A stretch of DNA of 64,000 bases from Bacillus mycoides. GTDB taxonomy: Bacteria; Bacillota; Bacilli; Bacillales; Bacillaceae_G. The DNA lies in NCBI RefSeq assembly GCF_018742245.1, contig NZ_CP036132.1:4459001-4523000 (forward strand), in the 5' to 3' direction. Position numbers and translations under genes: made by a program. Positions 48,963 to 59,113 of the stretch are shown here, one piece after another. The stretch's first letter is position 1, and every line of letters begins with the position of its first letter. The notes below the pieces were generated by a model. The model was given only the letters and a program-made list of their open reading frames with translations, did not search any database and had not been told where the DNA came from.

Positions 48963-49985
48963 ATGAAGCTATTTTTACGTGATCATTTTGCATTTTTTCT
49001 ACTATATGTATTAAACTTCGGAATCATTTTCGTTCTCTATGATGCAGTAGATGGATTTCAAAATAATAAGTTTTACTTCATCGTTTTAAGCTTATATTTA
49101 TTCATCTGTTTCCTCGCTTATCGTTACGTTCGTAATCGTAGAATGTACCACAGATTAAGTGAACCACCAGAGAAAATGGAAGATGCGTTTATTGAAAGAG
49201 CGACTGCTCCTATGCCCCACGGTGTAAACGAGCTCGTTCGTACGCAATATCGTCTATTCCAAAAAGACCTACAAACATTTGAAGTAAAACAGCAAGAACA
49301 CCAATTATTTATTAACCACTGGGTACATCAAATGAAAACGCCCGTTTCTGTTATGCAACTTATGGTGCTTGAAATGGAAGATGAACATTTAATCCCGCAA
49401 TTTAAAAAAGAGTTAGAGCGACTAAATCAAGGACTCGATATGGCTTTATACATGGCAAGGTTAAACAACTTCCATGAAGACTTCCATGTTGAGACCGTTT
49501 CATTAAAAGATGCTGTAACAAAAAATATTAACGGATTAAAAGAACTATTCATTCGAAACGGGGTCTTCCCTGTTTTAGAAGTTCATTCAGATTTAAAAGT
49601 TGCTTCTGATGCGAAATGGCTAAAGTTCATCATTTATCAGTTAATGACAAATGCTGTTCGTTATTCTGGTGAACGCGGAAAGAAAGTTTTCTTATCAGCT
49701 TATCGAAATGGAAAAGATATCATTTTGGAAGTTCGTGATGAGGGCGTTGGTATTCCGCAAGAAGATGTTCGAAGAGTATTTGAACCATTTTACACTGGGA
49801 AAAATGGTCGTACATTCGGAGAATCTACTGGTATGGGACTTTATATCGTAAGTAAAATTTGTGATTATTTAGGTCATTCTGTAAAACTAGACTCTGAAGT
49901 TGGTAAAGGAACGACGATTAAAATCATCTTCCACAACGCTGCAAACAATCAAGCAGAAAATACGGAGAAGGTGACCAAAGCATGA
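48963..49985 (+). CDS. BceS-type intramembrane-sensing histidine kinase
   Basis: A protein of 340 residues. Two helices in the first 60 residues are joined by a very short extracellular loop (DAVDGFQNNK), so the kinase itself has no sensor domain. The H-box is INHWVHQMKTPVSVMQLM, and the HATPase has GVGIPQEDVRRVFEPFYTG and STGMGLYIV. Such kinases sense through a partner ABC transporter. Three candidate permeases follow directly. Confidence 0.93.
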   Translation: MKLFLRDHFAFFLLYVLNFGIIFVLYDAVDGFQNNKFYFIVLSLYLFICFLAYRYVRNRRMYHRLSEPPEKMEDAFIERATAPMPHGVNELVRTQYRLFQKDLQTFEVKQQEHQLFINHWVHQMKTPVSVMQLMVLEMEDEHLIPQFKKELERLNQGLDMALYMARLNNFHEDFHVETVSLKDAVTKNINGLKELFIRNGVFPVLEVHSDLKVASDAKWLKFIIYQLMTNAVRYSGERGKKVFLSAYRNGKDIILEVRDEGVGIPQEDVRRVFEPFYTGKNGRTFGESTGMGLYIVSKICDYLGHSVKLDSEVGKGTTIKIIFHNAANNQAENTEKVTKA

Positions 49986-50002
49986 TCGGAACATATGCTA
50001 GC

Positions 50003-50036
50003 AAAATGTATGAGAATATACTCTCATACATTTTTT
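50003..50036 (+). terminator. Terminator between the bceS-like gene and the permeases
   Basis: The arms AATGTATGAGA and TCTCATACATT with a six-base loop are followed by six T. Confidence 0.8.
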
Positions 50037-50079
50037 GCAATAAAACTGCATATTGGCCTTCTAACGGGAGGTACATATT

Positions 50080-52050
50080 ATGACATTTTGGCAATTTGCA
50101 TTTAAAAATGTAACGCGCAACTCAAGAGCTTATTTTGCCTATTTTTTAAGCAGTTCCTTTTCCATTGCTGTTTTCTTTTCGTTTGCTGTTTATTTATTTC
50201 ATCCGAAATTACAAAATTTCAGTATGATCTCTGAAATTTCAGGATTAATGATTTTTTCAGAAGTTGTCATTGTACTGTTCTCTTTCTTCTTTTTACTATA
50301 TTCAATCGGATCGTTTTTAAAAGTTCGTAAAAAACAATTTGGTATTTTAGCCGTTTTAGGTATATCGAAAAAGCAATTACATCGTCTCGTTTTTACGGAA
50401 AATATGTTAATTGGTATTTTATCTATCTTTTTTGGTATGCAGTTTGGGCTTGTCTTTTCGCAATTTTTCTTATTAGTGACGGCGAAAATTACGCACGTAC
50501 CAGGGATATATTTATATATACCTACGAATGCTTTCATTTTAACAACGATTGTGTTTCTTGGTCTCTTTATCGCTGTATCTGCATTCACACCAATGCTTAT
50601 TCGAACAAAAAAAGCATTGCACCTTTTAAAAACAAACAATGTAAAACAAAAAGAAAGAAAACCATCCATATTAATTTCTCTATTTGGTGCTATCTGTTTA
50701 TTAGGTGGTTATATTTTAGCTGTAAATCCTAAATATTTCTTCTCAGTAAACCCGCAAGTAGGCGTTATATATATGGTTTCAAGTATTTTTGTGATTCCAG
50801 CACTTGTTACAATTGGGACATATTTTTTCTTTTCTCAAATTAGTTTCTTACTTATTTATATTTTAAAGAAAAGAAGAAGTTTTTATATGAAACGGATTAA
50901 TATGCTTTGGATTTCTGATTTAGCAAGTCGTATTCGAACAAATATTAATATGCTTTTTATTGTAGCGATGCTATCTACAGTAGCCTTCACAATGATTACA
51001 TTTCTATATGGATTTGGAAAGTTTACAAAGCTAGATGTTACGAGAAGTTCACCTTTTCCATTTTCTTATTTTTCATATGACGCAAATCCTTTTGCTAACA
51101 AGCATTTAACTTGGCTTGAACAGCAGTTACAAAAAGAAAATTTCTCTTATAAAAAGATAGAAGCTGATTTATATGAAACACCACTGAAAGAAGATGCAGG
51201 TATAACGACTTACAATGACATCTATGCAATGAAACAAAGTGACTATAATAAACTTGCAGCTTCCCTGCGAATGAAACAACTATTCATGAGCGATAACGAA
51301 GCATATGTCTTAAGCGGCAGCGCTTATTTCACCTTATTCAGCCAATTTGATCCAAGCTTCAATAGAAAATCCATTACACTTTCTAGCACAAATACGATAT
51401 TACAAGTAAAGGGCTATGAACAAGCAGGGGCCATTCCATCTAACTTTTCATATCAAACTTTAATTTTACCTGATGTTGTTGTAAATAACTTACCAAGTAC
51501 AACAAAGCATGTATCAGCGTACAATTATAACGTACAAAACTGGGAAAAAACGTATGAAATTGCTAATGATTTTATGAAAAAAATACAAAAAGATCGACAG
51601 GAATTCCAATACGAAGGCCCCCTTATACGCTCCTATGAATCAGCAGACTCATTATATAGAATCACATCAGGAAGTGCTGCATACTTCCTAATCGGGACAT
51701 TCTTAGGTGTCATTTTCTTTATTGGAGCAGGTAGCGTTCTTTACTTCAGAATGTATACAGATTTAACAAACGAACAAGAAAAATATGTAGCAATTTCAAA
51801 AATTGGTGTAACAAATGCAGAGATGAAACGATCTGCAACCATTCAACTTAGCATTTTATTTTTCGTTCCATATGTTATGGCATCCATTCATACAATGTTC
51901 GCAACAAAAATGCTTCAAGATGTAATTGATTTATCACTATTCAAAGAAATTTCAGCCGTTCTTATTATTTTTGGCATAGTTGAAATCGTCTTTTTTTTAT
52001 TCATTCGTTCCTTTTACATGCAAAAGTTATCAGAGTATACAAATGGTTAA
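50080..52050 (+). CDS. BceB-type ABC transporter permease, module 3 copy A
   Basis: A protein of 656 residues with ten helices and a large extracellular domain at about 320-530. The N-terminus MTFWQFAFKNVTRNSRAYFA is nearly identical in the two other permeases of the locus, and so is FYMKRINMLWISDLASRIRT in the middle. The extracellular domains differ more. GGGAGG precedes the ATG. No ATPase gene lies directly before or after; it must use the shared ATPase at 54105. Confidence 0.9.
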   Translation: MTFWQFAFKNVTRNSRAYFAYFLSSSFSIAVFFSFAVYLFHPKLQNFSMISEISGLMIFSEVVIVLFSFFFLLYSIGSFLKVRKKQFGILAVLGISKKQLHRLVFTENMLIGILSIFFGMQFGLVFSQFFLLVTAKITHVPGIYLYIPTNAFILTTIVFLGLFIAVSAFTPMLIRTKKALHLLKTNNVKQKERKPSILISLFGAICLLGGYILAVNPKYFFSVNPQVGVIYMVSSIFVIPALVTIGTYFFFSQISFLLIYILKKRRSFYMKRINMLWISDLASRIRTNINMLFIVAMLSTVAFTMITFLYGFGKFTKLDVTRSSPFPFSYFSYDANPFANKHLTWLEQQLQKENFSYKKIEADLYETPLKEDAGITTYNDIYAMKQSDYNKLAASLRMKQLFMSDNEAYVLSGSAYFTLFSQFDPSFNRKSITLSSTNTILQVKGYEQAGAIPSNFSYQTLILPDVVVNNLPSTTKHVSAYNYNVQNWEKTYEIANDFMKKIQKDRQEFQYEGPLIRSYESADSLYRITSGSAAYFLIGTFLGVIFFIGAGSVLYFRMYTDLTNEQEKYVAISKIGVTNAEMKRSATIQLSILFFVPYVMASIHTMFATKMLQDVIDLSLFKEISAVLIIFGIVEIVFFLFIRSFYMQKLSEYTNG

Positions 52051-52129
52051 GTTTTATGAATATATTAGTACAGGAAAAGGGTATCTCTTATATCCTTTTC
52101 CTCTTCACTCTATTAGGAGGTTCAGGTGA

Positions 52130-54085
52130 ATGACATTTTGGCAGTTTGCCTTTAAAAACGTAACACGGAACGCCAGAGCTTATTTCGCCTATTTTGTAAG
52201 CAGTGCGTTTTCCATTGCTATTTTTTTCTCATTTGCGGTTTATTTATTTCATCCTAAATTGCATATGACAGACGTGAATTATGCTCTGAACATATTAATG
52301 ACAATTTCAGAAGTTGTCATTGCGTTTTTTTCATTTTTCTTTTTACTATATTCGATTGGTACGTTTTTAAAAGTACGAAAAAAACAGTTTGGAATTTTAA
52401 CAGTACTTGGCATCTCTCAACAACAATTAAAAAGGCTCGTCTTTTTAGAAAATATGTTAATTGGCATTCTTTCTATATTTTTTGGAATTCAACTCGGACT
52501 TGTCTTTTCACAGTTCTTTTTATTAGTTACCGCCAAAATTACACATGTACCTGGTTTATATTTATATTGGCCGACAAGTGCCATTGTTTTAACGACTATA
52601 ACCTTTCTCGGTCTCTTTATTCTGGTATCTTCCTTTACACCAATGCTCATCCGTACGAGAAAAGCTGTACGACTTTTAAAATCAGGAAAACAACATAAAG
52701 AAAAAAAAGCATCCGTACTCGTTTCTTTATTCGGTGCGATATGTTTAATATCTGGGTATGCGTTAGCCGCAAATCCTCTGTATTTTATGTCGTTAGGTGA
52801 CATCATTGGGCTTTTGTATGTCGTCTCTAGTATATTTGTCATTCCATCGCTTATTGCAGCCGGAACATACTTCTTCTTCTCACAAATTAGCTTCTTGCTC
52901 ATTCGCATATTAAAGACAAGAAGAAAATTTTATATGAAACGTATTAATATGCTTTGGATTTCCGATTTAGCAACTCGTATTCGAACGAATATTAACATGC
53001 TCTTTATTGTAGCGATGCTATCAACGCTCGCTTTTACAATGATTACATTCTTATATGGGTTCGGGAAATTTACAAAGTTTGAGGAAATTAGGCAAAACCC
53101 TTTCCCGTTTACGTATTTATCTCATACTGAAAATACGTTAGCTGATCAACATTTAAACTGGTTAGAGCAAAAATTTAATGAAGAGCACTTTACTTATACA
53201 AAATTTAAAACGGATATATATGAAGTATCTTCGGCGGAAGAAAGCCCGCAGCTCTATTATGCCATTAAACAAAGTGACTATAATATACTGGCTAAGGCAT
53301 TAAATTGGGAAACTCTCACAGTGAATAAAGACGAGTCTTATATCTTAATTAAAGATTTAGATGCTCAAGTCATTGGAACGCTTCATAATAAGGAAAAGAA
53401 AAACACTCTTACACTTACTCAAAACTCTTTACAATTGCAGGTGAAAGACTATACAAGTTATAGCCCGTTCCCAATTGGCTTAGTACCTCAATTAATCGTA
53501 CTATCTGATGAGAATGTAGAAGCATTATCATCTATTTCGAAACAAATGAGTGTATATAGCTTCAAAGTTCTGGATTGGGAAAAAGCATATAATATTGGTT
53601 CAGCATTTATAACAAAAATCGCTAACGACAATGCGACGATTCAAGCAGAACATCCACCGTTCCACGCAAGTGAAGCAAGTGACTCTTTATACAACACGAA
53701 ACTAAATATTGCTTCCTTTTTCTTAATCGGAACTTTCCTTGGCGTTATTTTCTTTATCGGTGCTGGCAGTGTTCTTTACTTCCGAATGTATACAGATTTA
53801 ACAACTGAGCAAGAAAAGTATATAACGATTACGAAAATCGGCTTAACAGAAGCCGAGATGAAGCGTTCAGCGACAATTCAACTTGCTATCTTATTCTTTG
53901 TTCCATACATTATGGCATCGATCCATACGATGTTTGCGACAAAGATGTTGCAAGAAATATTAAATCTCTCATTATTCGCTGAGATTACAGTTGTACTTGT
54001 AATCTTTGGAACGGTTGAAATTCTCTTTTTCCTTTTAATTCGTTCCTTTTATATGCAAAAATTATCACAACATATTAAGTTTTAA
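52130..54085 (+). CDS. BceB-type ABC transporter permease, module 3 copy B
   Basis: A protein of 651 residues, similar to copy A over its whole length (MTFWQFAFKNVTRNARAYFA, FYMKRINMLWISDLATRIRT, SVLYFRMYTDLTTEQEKYIT). The extracellular domain is the least similar part. A GGAGG site precedes the ATG. An inverted repeat without a T-run (52072-52101) separates it from copy A. The shared ATPase gene begins 19 bases after its stop. Confidence 0.9.
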   Translation: MTFWQFAFKNVTRNARAYFAYFVSSAFSIAIFFSFAVYLFHPKLHMTDVNYALNILMTISEVVIAFFSFFFLLYSIGTFLKVRKKQFGILTVLGISQQQLKRLVFLENMLIGILSIFFGIQLGLVFSQFFLLVTAKITHVPGLYLYWPTSAIVLTTITFLGLFILVSSFTPMLIRTRKAVRLLKSGKQHKEKKASVLVSLFGAICLISGYALAANPLYFMSLGDIIGLLYVVSSIFVIPSLIAAGTYFFFSQISFLLIRILKTRRKFYMKRINMLWISDLATRIRTNINMLFIVAMLSTLAFTMITFLYGFGKFTKFEEIRQNPFPFTYLSHTENTLADQHLNWLEQKFNEEHFTYTKFKTDIYEVSSAEESPQLYYAIKQSDYNILAKALNWETLTVNKDESYILIKDLDAQVIGTLHNKEKKNTLTLTQNSLQLQVKDYTSYSPFPIGLVPQLIVLSDENVEALSSISKQMSVYSFKVLDWEKAYNIGSAFITKIANDNATIQAEHPPFHASEASDSLYNTKLNIASFFLIGTFLGVIFFIGAGSVLYFRMYTDLTTEQEKYITITKIGLTEAEMKRSATIQLAILFFVPYIMASIHTMFATKMLQEILNLSLFAEITVVLVIFGTVEILFFLLIRSFYMQKLSQHIKF

Positions 54086-54104
54086 AAATAGAAAGGTGAT
54101 TATT

Positions 54105-54857
54105 ATGGAAGAAGTATTACACATAAAAAACGTCTCAAAAGTGTATGAAGGAAAAGTCCCTCATACTGCTTTAAAAAATATAAATTTACACGTAGATAAA
54201 GGTGAATTCGTTGCAATTATGGGGCCGTCTGGAAGCGGGAAATCTACATTTTTAAACGTTATCTCTACAATTGATTCACCTACTTCTGGTGAAGTCATTA
54301 TTAATGGAAAACAACCGCACACGTTCCGCAGAGAGAAGCTTGCTATTTTCCGTCGCCAAGAGTTAGGATTTGTTTTCCAAAACTTTAACCTATTAGATAC
54401 ACTAACAATCGGTGAAAATATCGTGCTGCCTTTAACGTTAGATAATGTCCCTTTGAAAGAAATGGACGAGAAGCTCGATAACATTTCAACAAAACTTGGA
54501 ATTGATCATATTTTGGACAAGCGTATTTTTGAAGTTTCTGGAGGACAAGCACAACGTACCGCAGTAGCACGTGCTGTTATTCATCACCCATCACTTCTAC
54601 TTGCGGATGAACCGACAGGAAACTTAGATTCGAAAGCGGCAATTGATGTAATGGAATTATTTACGAAATTAAATAAAGAAGAAGATGCAACAATTTTAAT
54701 GGTTACTCACGATCCGTTTGCAGCAAGTTATTGTAACCGAGTTATTTTCATTAAAGATGGTGGGCTTTACAACGAATTACACCGCGGATTATATCGCGAG
54801 AAGTTTTATCAAGAAATATTAGATGTTTTAGCATTATTAGGAGGAAGACGTGGATGA
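54105..54857 (+). CDS. BceA-type ABC transporter ATPase, module 3
   Basis: A protein of 250 residues with GPSGSGKST, VSGGQAQR, LLADEPTGNLDS and VTHDPFAA. Walker A has GKST rather than the GKTT of modules 1 and 2. The ATG at 54105 has AAAGGTG upstream; a GTG at 54096 lies inside that site. Its stop codon overlaps the start of permease C. It is the only ATPase for three permeases. Confidence 0.93.
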   Translation: MEEVLHIKNVSKVYEGKVPHTALKNINLHVDKGEFVAIMGPSGSGKSTFLNVISTIDSPTSGEVIINGKQPHTFRREKLAIFRRQELGFVFQNFNLLDTLTIGENIVLPLTLDNVPLKEMDEKLDNISTKLGIDHILDKRIFEVSGGQAQRTAVARAVIHHPSLLLADEPTGNLDSKAAIDVMELFTKLNKEEDATILMVTHDPFAASYCNRVIFIKDGGLYNELHRGLYREKFYQEILDVLALLGGRRG

Positions 54858-56833
54858 CGTTTTGGCAGTTTGCATTTAAAAATGTCTCACGTAATTCTAA
54901 AGCATATTTCGCTTATTTTGTAAGTAGTGCGTTTTCTATCATGGTTTTCTTTTCATTTACTGTATACGCATATCATCCGCGATTACAAATTATGAATAAA
55001 TTACAAGAACGAGATCCACTCATGAACTTAGCTGGCATGGCACAGTTTGTTATCGTTTTGTTCTCGTTCTTCTTTCTCTTATATTCTATCGGAACATTTT
55101 TAAATGTACGGAAACAACAATTTGGCATTTTAACTGTTCTCGGTATATCTCAAAAACAATTAAAGCGTCTTTTGTTTACTGAAAACATGATAATCGGAAT
55201 GCTCGCTATCTTTGCAGGTATTCAAGGCGGTCTTGTATTTTCTAACTTTTTCTTACTCGTTACTTCTAAATTAACAAATGCAAAAGGCCTCTATTTATAT
55301 TGGCCAACAGAAGCTATTATCGTTACAACAGTAACTTTTATTATTTTATTTTTCATCGTTTCTACATTTACACCGATGTTCATTCGCACTCGGAAAACAA
55401 CTCGATTAATTAAAAATAATAAAAAGGAAAAAGACGAAAAAAGGCCGTCTATACTCATTTCATTATTTGCCTTAATTTGTTTAGGGCTGTGCTATTATAT
55501 CGCCGGTTATCCACAAGGCTACGTAACAGAAAAAAATGCACAAAACGGCTCTGTATACCTTATTATTTTATCTATTTTACCGCTCGTAATAGTCGGCACA
55601 TATTTATTCTTTTCACAAACATTTCTTCTCCTTATTTTTATTTTAAAAAAGCGGAGAAAGTTTTATATGAAACAAATAAACATGTTATGGATTTCAGATT
55701 TAGCTAGCCGTACGCGTAGTAATATTAATGTGCTCTTTATCGTTTCTATGTTGTCAGCACTTGCATTTACAATTATTACCGGGTTATTTGCTGCTAATAA
55801 TAATACGAAAGCATCGATAGTAGAACAATATCCTTTCCCCTTCACATATACGTCCAAAGGTGAAAATCCATTTGAACAAAAGCACATTGCTACAATTGAA
55901 ACGGAGCTTACAAATGCTAATTTTCAATACAATAAGCATAAGGTTACAATGTTAAAAGATACCGCTTTAAAAGAAGACATTACTCTTATGAAAATGAGTG
56001 ACTATAACACACTTGCGAAACAATTAAAGAGACCGGAAATAACCCTTGATTCTACACAAGTTTATATTATTTCTCGGTACTCGCCAGAACTCTTAAATCT
56101 TGTATCAAATCCATTTGCAAAACAAAATACAATTACACTCGGATCTAATAAAAAGGAATTTCATATTAAAGGATTTATTAATAAAGGGATCGAACCATCC
56201 TTTCTTTTCCCACATATAATTGTTGTACAAGATTATGTATTTGATAATATGATTCCTCATATTGAAACGACCATAGTTTATAACTACTTCGTTGAAAACT
56301 GGGAAAATGCAATTGTTCCGACGAAAAATATGTTAAAACATATTAGAAATGATACGGATAGCTTCTATAAGGCATATAAAGATCCAGAATTGGCTCCTAA
56401 CGCCCCATTTGATATTTATACAGCTGCTGATGATCTAAACTACAGTAAAGGAAATTCAATTGCTACTTTCTTTATTTGGACATTTCTCGGCTTTATTTTC
56501 TTTATCGGGGCAGCCAGTGTTTTATACTTCCGTATGTATAACGACTTAACGACTGAAAAACAAAAGTACATTACAATTACAAAACTCGGCTTAACAGAAT
56601 CAGAAATGTTTCGTTCTGCAACAATTCAATTAGGGATTTTATTTTTCATTCCTTATATCGTTGCTGGTATTCATACAATATTTGCGATTCAGTTTTTACA
56701 AAGCATGTTTTCTTTCTCTTTATTAAAAGAATTAGTGATTATACTTACTTTGTTCGGGATTATCGAGATTATTTTCTTCTTCTTAATCCGTTCTCTTTAC
56801 ATCAATAAATTATCACAGCATATTAGAACATGA
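54854..56833 (+). CDS. BceB-type ABC transporter permease, module 3 copy C
   Basis: A protein of 659 residues (MTFWQFAFKNVSRNSKAYFA) with ten helices. It is more distant from copies A and B than those are from each other, mainly in the extracellular domain. Its ATG overlaps the ATPase stop codon, so this permease is the one translationally coupled to the ATPase and is likely the original partner. A strong terminator follows. Confidence 0.9.
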   Translation: MTFWQFAFKNVSRNSKAYFAYFVSSAFSIMVFFSFTVYAYHPRLQIMNKLQERDPLMNLAGMAQFVIVLFSFFFLLYSIGTFLNVRKQQFGILTVLGISQKQLKRLLFTENMIIGMLAIFAGIQGGLVFSNFFLLVTSKLTNAKGLYLYWPTEAIIVTTVTFIILFFIVSTFTPMFIRTRKTTRLIKNNKKEKDEKRPSILISLFALICLGLCYYIAGYPQGYVTEKNAQNGSVYLIILSILPLVIVGTYLFFSQTFLLLIFILKKRRKFYMKQINMLWISDLASRTRSNINVLFIVSMLSALAFTIITGLFAANNNTKASIVEQYPFPFTYTSKGENPFEQKHIATIETELTNANFQYNKHKVTMLKDTALKEDITLMKMSDYNTLAKQLKRPEITLDSTQVYIISRYSPELLNLVSNPFAKQNTITLGSNKKEFHIKGFINKGIEPSFLFPHIIVVQDYVFDNMIPHIETTIVYNYFVENWENAIVPTKNMLKHIRNDTDSFYKAYKDPELAPNAPFDIYTAADDLNYSKGNSIATFFIWTFLGFIFFIGAASVLYFRMYNDLTTEKQKYITITKLGLTESEMFRSATIQLGILFFIPYIVAGIHTIFAIQFLQSMFSFSLLKELVIILTLFGIIEIIFFFLIRSLYINKLSQHIRT

Positions 56834-56835
56834 AT

Positions 56836-56872
56836 AAAATGGCCTTGTGCGTATTGCACAAGGCCATTTTCA
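56836..56872. terminator. Bidirectional terminator after module 3
   Basis: The arms AAAATGGCCTTGTGC and GCACAAGGCCATTTT with a five-base loop. It lies between the last permease gene and the convergent YjcZ-like gene. Confidence 0.88.
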
Positions 56873-56886
56873 ATAGTTTTTAATAA

Positions 56887-57075
56887 TTAGCAGTAGCCAC
56901 CATAGCCGCCGCCATAGCCACCATAACCGCCGTAACCACAACCACCGCCTCCGCCGAAGCAGCTAGCACCGATAATGATTAATAAAATAAACAATACGAT
57001 TAGAAGCGCAAAACCGCCTCCGCAGCCACGTCTACGGTCGCAATCATCATGTCTGTGTTCACACTTTTCGCTCAT
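56887..57075 (-). CDS. YjcZ-like sporulation protein with Gly/Tyr-rich tail
   Basis: A protein of 62 residues: a charged Cys/His N-terminus (EKCEHRHDDCDRRRGC), one helix FALLIVLFILLIIIGASCF, then a GYGGYGGYGGGYGGY tail. The helix FALLIVLFILLIIIGA is typical of YjcZ/SscA-type small spore proteins. AGGAGG precedes the ATG. The Gly/Tyr tail is unusual for the family and could cross-link or phase-separate in the coat; that is speculation. Confidence 0.8.
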   Translation of the reverse strand: MSEKCEHRHDDCDRRRGCGGGFALLIVLFILLIIIGASCFGGGGGCGYGGYGGYGGGYGGYC

Positions 57076-57217
57076 TACTCTATTCCTCCTTTAGTATCAT
57101 TCATAACAAGTTCACCTTGCTCTAAATGAGGGGATTCCATTTATATTATGTTTTCAGGGCAAATAGGAAGCTTGGCATTCCTAAAAACGGGCTTGTTTTG
57201 AGAAATGGGCTGCAAAA

Positions 57218-57257
57218 GAAAAAGAAGATACCTTTAATTAGGTACCTTCTTTCTTTT
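57218..57257. terminator. Hairpin between the YjcZ-like and GntR genes
   Basis: AAGAAGATACCT and AGGTACCTTCTT form an imperfect stem with flanking A- and T-runs. It may act as a second terminator after the GntR gene. Confidence 0.5.
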
Positions 57258-57335
57258 AGTAAATATGTTCAGTTAAAGTGAAAATTAATACGTATATATC
57301 CATTCCCTATCTCTCTTGATACGGATTATTTTCAT

Positions 57336-57366
57336 AAAAAAAGAGGGAGTATTCTCCTCCCTCTTC
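57336..57366 (-). terminator. Terminator of the amino-sugar-acid operon
   Basis: The arms AGAGGGAG and CTCCCTCT with a seven-base loop are followed by seven T on the minus strand, directly after the GntR gene. Confidence 0.88.
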
Positions 57367-57371
57367 ACTTT

Positions 57372-58097
57372 CTATATATCATAATTAACTACATAATGCT
57401 GCATTTCCGTATTGTAGTAGCCTTCACTATATTCAATTACTTCGCCAACTTCATCGTAAGAATAGCGCATACGTTTTAATAATGCTGTCCCTTCTTTTTC
57501 ACCTAAATATTCCGCAACGAAACTAGGTGCAAATCCAACAGCGAATTCATCTCTGAAGTTTTCTAAATGTATACCTCGGTCCTCGACTAAATCATAAAGC
57601 GATTGTAAATCAAAGTCCGATAAGTCTGTACTTGCCATTCGCGCTGAAAAATAGTGCGTATAATGAATGTACGGGGCATCATTTAAAGCGTATAGACGCT
57701 CGATTCTGAAACTCTCTTTGCCAAATAAACGAAATGGCACTGATCCTTCTTCATTATGTACTACTTCTGCCTTTAACAATTTCTTTTGTACTTTATAGCC
57801 TTCTTCCACTAACACTTCTGTAAATTTTTTACCTTTTGAAAGTTTTGTCGCAGAAGTATTACGAATGACTTTCGTTCCTTTACCGCTTTTCTTTTCTAAA
57901 TATCCTTCTTGAGCGAGTTCTTTAATTGCGTTTCGCACTGTAATTTTACTCACTTTGAACTCTTCTTCTAATTGTGGTTCAGAAGGAATATTCGTATGAA
58001 TGGCATATACGCCATGTAATATTCGATCACGAATAATATTTTTAATTTGTAAATATAATGGTCCTTTTTTTCTCGTTACGTTCACCGTTACACCCAC
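57372..58097 (-). CDS. GntR/HutC-family regulator of the operon
   Basis: A protein of 241 residues. The N-terminal winged helix has LYLQIKNIIRDRILHGVY and EEFKVSKITVRNAIKELAQE; the C-terminal part is a UTRA ligand domain (SFRIERLYALNDAPYIHYTH, VIEYSEGYYNTEMQHYVV). It is the last gene of the operon and starts at a GTG overlapping the kinase stop. It likely senses the pathway sugar acid and binds the palindrome near 62155. Confidence 0.9.
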   Translation of the reverse strand: MGVTVNVTRKKGPLYLQIKNIIRDRILHGVYAIHTNIPSEPQLEEEFKVSKITVRNAIKELAQEGYLEKKSGKGTKVIRNTSATKLSKGKKFTEVLVEEGYKVQKKLLKAEVVHNEEGSVPFRLFGKESFRIERLYALNDAPYIHYTHYFSARMASTDLSDFDLQSLYDLVEDRGIHLENFRDEFAVGFAPSFVAEYLGEKEGTALLKRMRYSYDEVGEVIEYSEGYYNTEMQHYVVNYDI

Positions 58098-59113
58098 TAC
58101 CTTTCTACATCACCTACTGATGCCGTCATTGCCCGAAGTATATCATTCTCTGATGACATTGGCGTATCACCGACGATTGTATGTGCAAGCATTCCAGCTG
58201 CTGACGCAAATGAAACAGCTTTCTCTGGTGCAAACTCTTCTATCTCGCCATGAATAATTCCGCTCGTATAAGCATCTCCAGCACCTATTCTATCATACAC
58301 AGAAAACGTAAGTGTTTTTGCAAAAGTGAACGCTCCATTTTTACATATGAATCCGCGAAGTGAGTGTGTATTATCACTATTAATAGATCGATGAGTACCA
58401 GCAATTGTAGCGATATGATATATTTCAGCCACTTTTGGAATAAGGTCAACAAGTTGTGCTTCTCGCTCTGTCTCTTCTGTTTTCATTCCAAGAACGAACA
58501 TTGCATCTTTTTCGTTCATCATTACAATATCAGCTAGCCCTAGCATTTCTTCATAATGAGGTTTCGCCTGTTCATACCCATCTTCTCCCCAAAGCGATGG
58601 ACGATAGTTGCAATCAAAAACAACAGTACCTCCGTTTGCCTTAACTGCTTTCGCTAAAGACTTCATATGATGACGCACAGTATCATTCATCGCAAGTGTA
58701 ATTCCGCAAAAATGAACGATATCAATCTCCTTGGCGATTTCTTCAAATTGGTACATCTCTTCAGATGCTGTGTTGAAACTACTTTCTAAACGATTGGAAT
58801 ACGTAACGCGGCTTGCACGTGCGCCAAATCCATTTTCTAAAAAGTACATACCAACATATTTACCGCCTCTTGAAATAAACGGTGCTTGAATCCCTAGTTT
58901 TTGAATGTGCGATACCGCTGCATCTCCAACTGAATTTTCAGGTAAAGTTGAAATAAGAAAACCTTCATGCCCTAGATGAGAAAGTGCGGCTGCAACGTTC
59001 ACACCTGTACCTGAAAAAGAATAATTTAGCGTATTAGCTTGCGACAACAATTCATATCCTGGTACTTGCAGGCGCATCATTACTTCGCCGAACGCTGTAA
59101 TTTTCTTACGCAT
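58097..59113 (-). CDS. PfkB-family sugar kinase (KDG kinase-like)
   Basis: A protein of 338 residues with GTGVNVAAALSHLG near the N-terminus, the substrate loop FISRGGKYVGMYFLENG, and the ATP/anion-hole motif RIGAGDAYTSGI. In this context it probably phosphorylates 2-keto-3-deoxygluconate to KDGP. The ATG at 59113 overlaps the end of the aldolase gene by eight bases. The exact substrate is inferred from the neighbours. Confidence 0.88.
   Translation of the reverse strand: MRKKITAFGEVMMRLQVPGYELLSQANTLNYSFSGTGVNVAAALSHLGHEGFLISTLPENSVGDAAVSHIQKLGIQAPFISRGGKYVGMYFLENGFGARASRVTYSNRLESSFNTASEEMYQFEEIAKEIDIVHFCGITLAMNDTVRHHMKSLAKAVKANGGTVVFDCNYRPSLWGEDGYEQAKPHYEEMLGLADIVMMNEKDAMFVLGMKTEETEREAQLVDLIPKVAEIYHIATIAGTHRSINSDNTHSLRGFICKNGAFTFAKTLTFSVYDRIGAGDAYTSGIIHGEIEEFAPEKAVSFASAAGMLAHTIVGDTPMSSENDILRAMTASVGDVER

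Noticed and set aside
50199..50669. 156-codon minus-strand frame inside permease A
   Set aside because: Shadow of a strong coding frame with conserved BceB features.
57160..57215. Inverted repeat AGGAAGC...TTCCT after the YjcZ-like gene region
   Set aside because: Arms are too short and no function or repeat family is evident.
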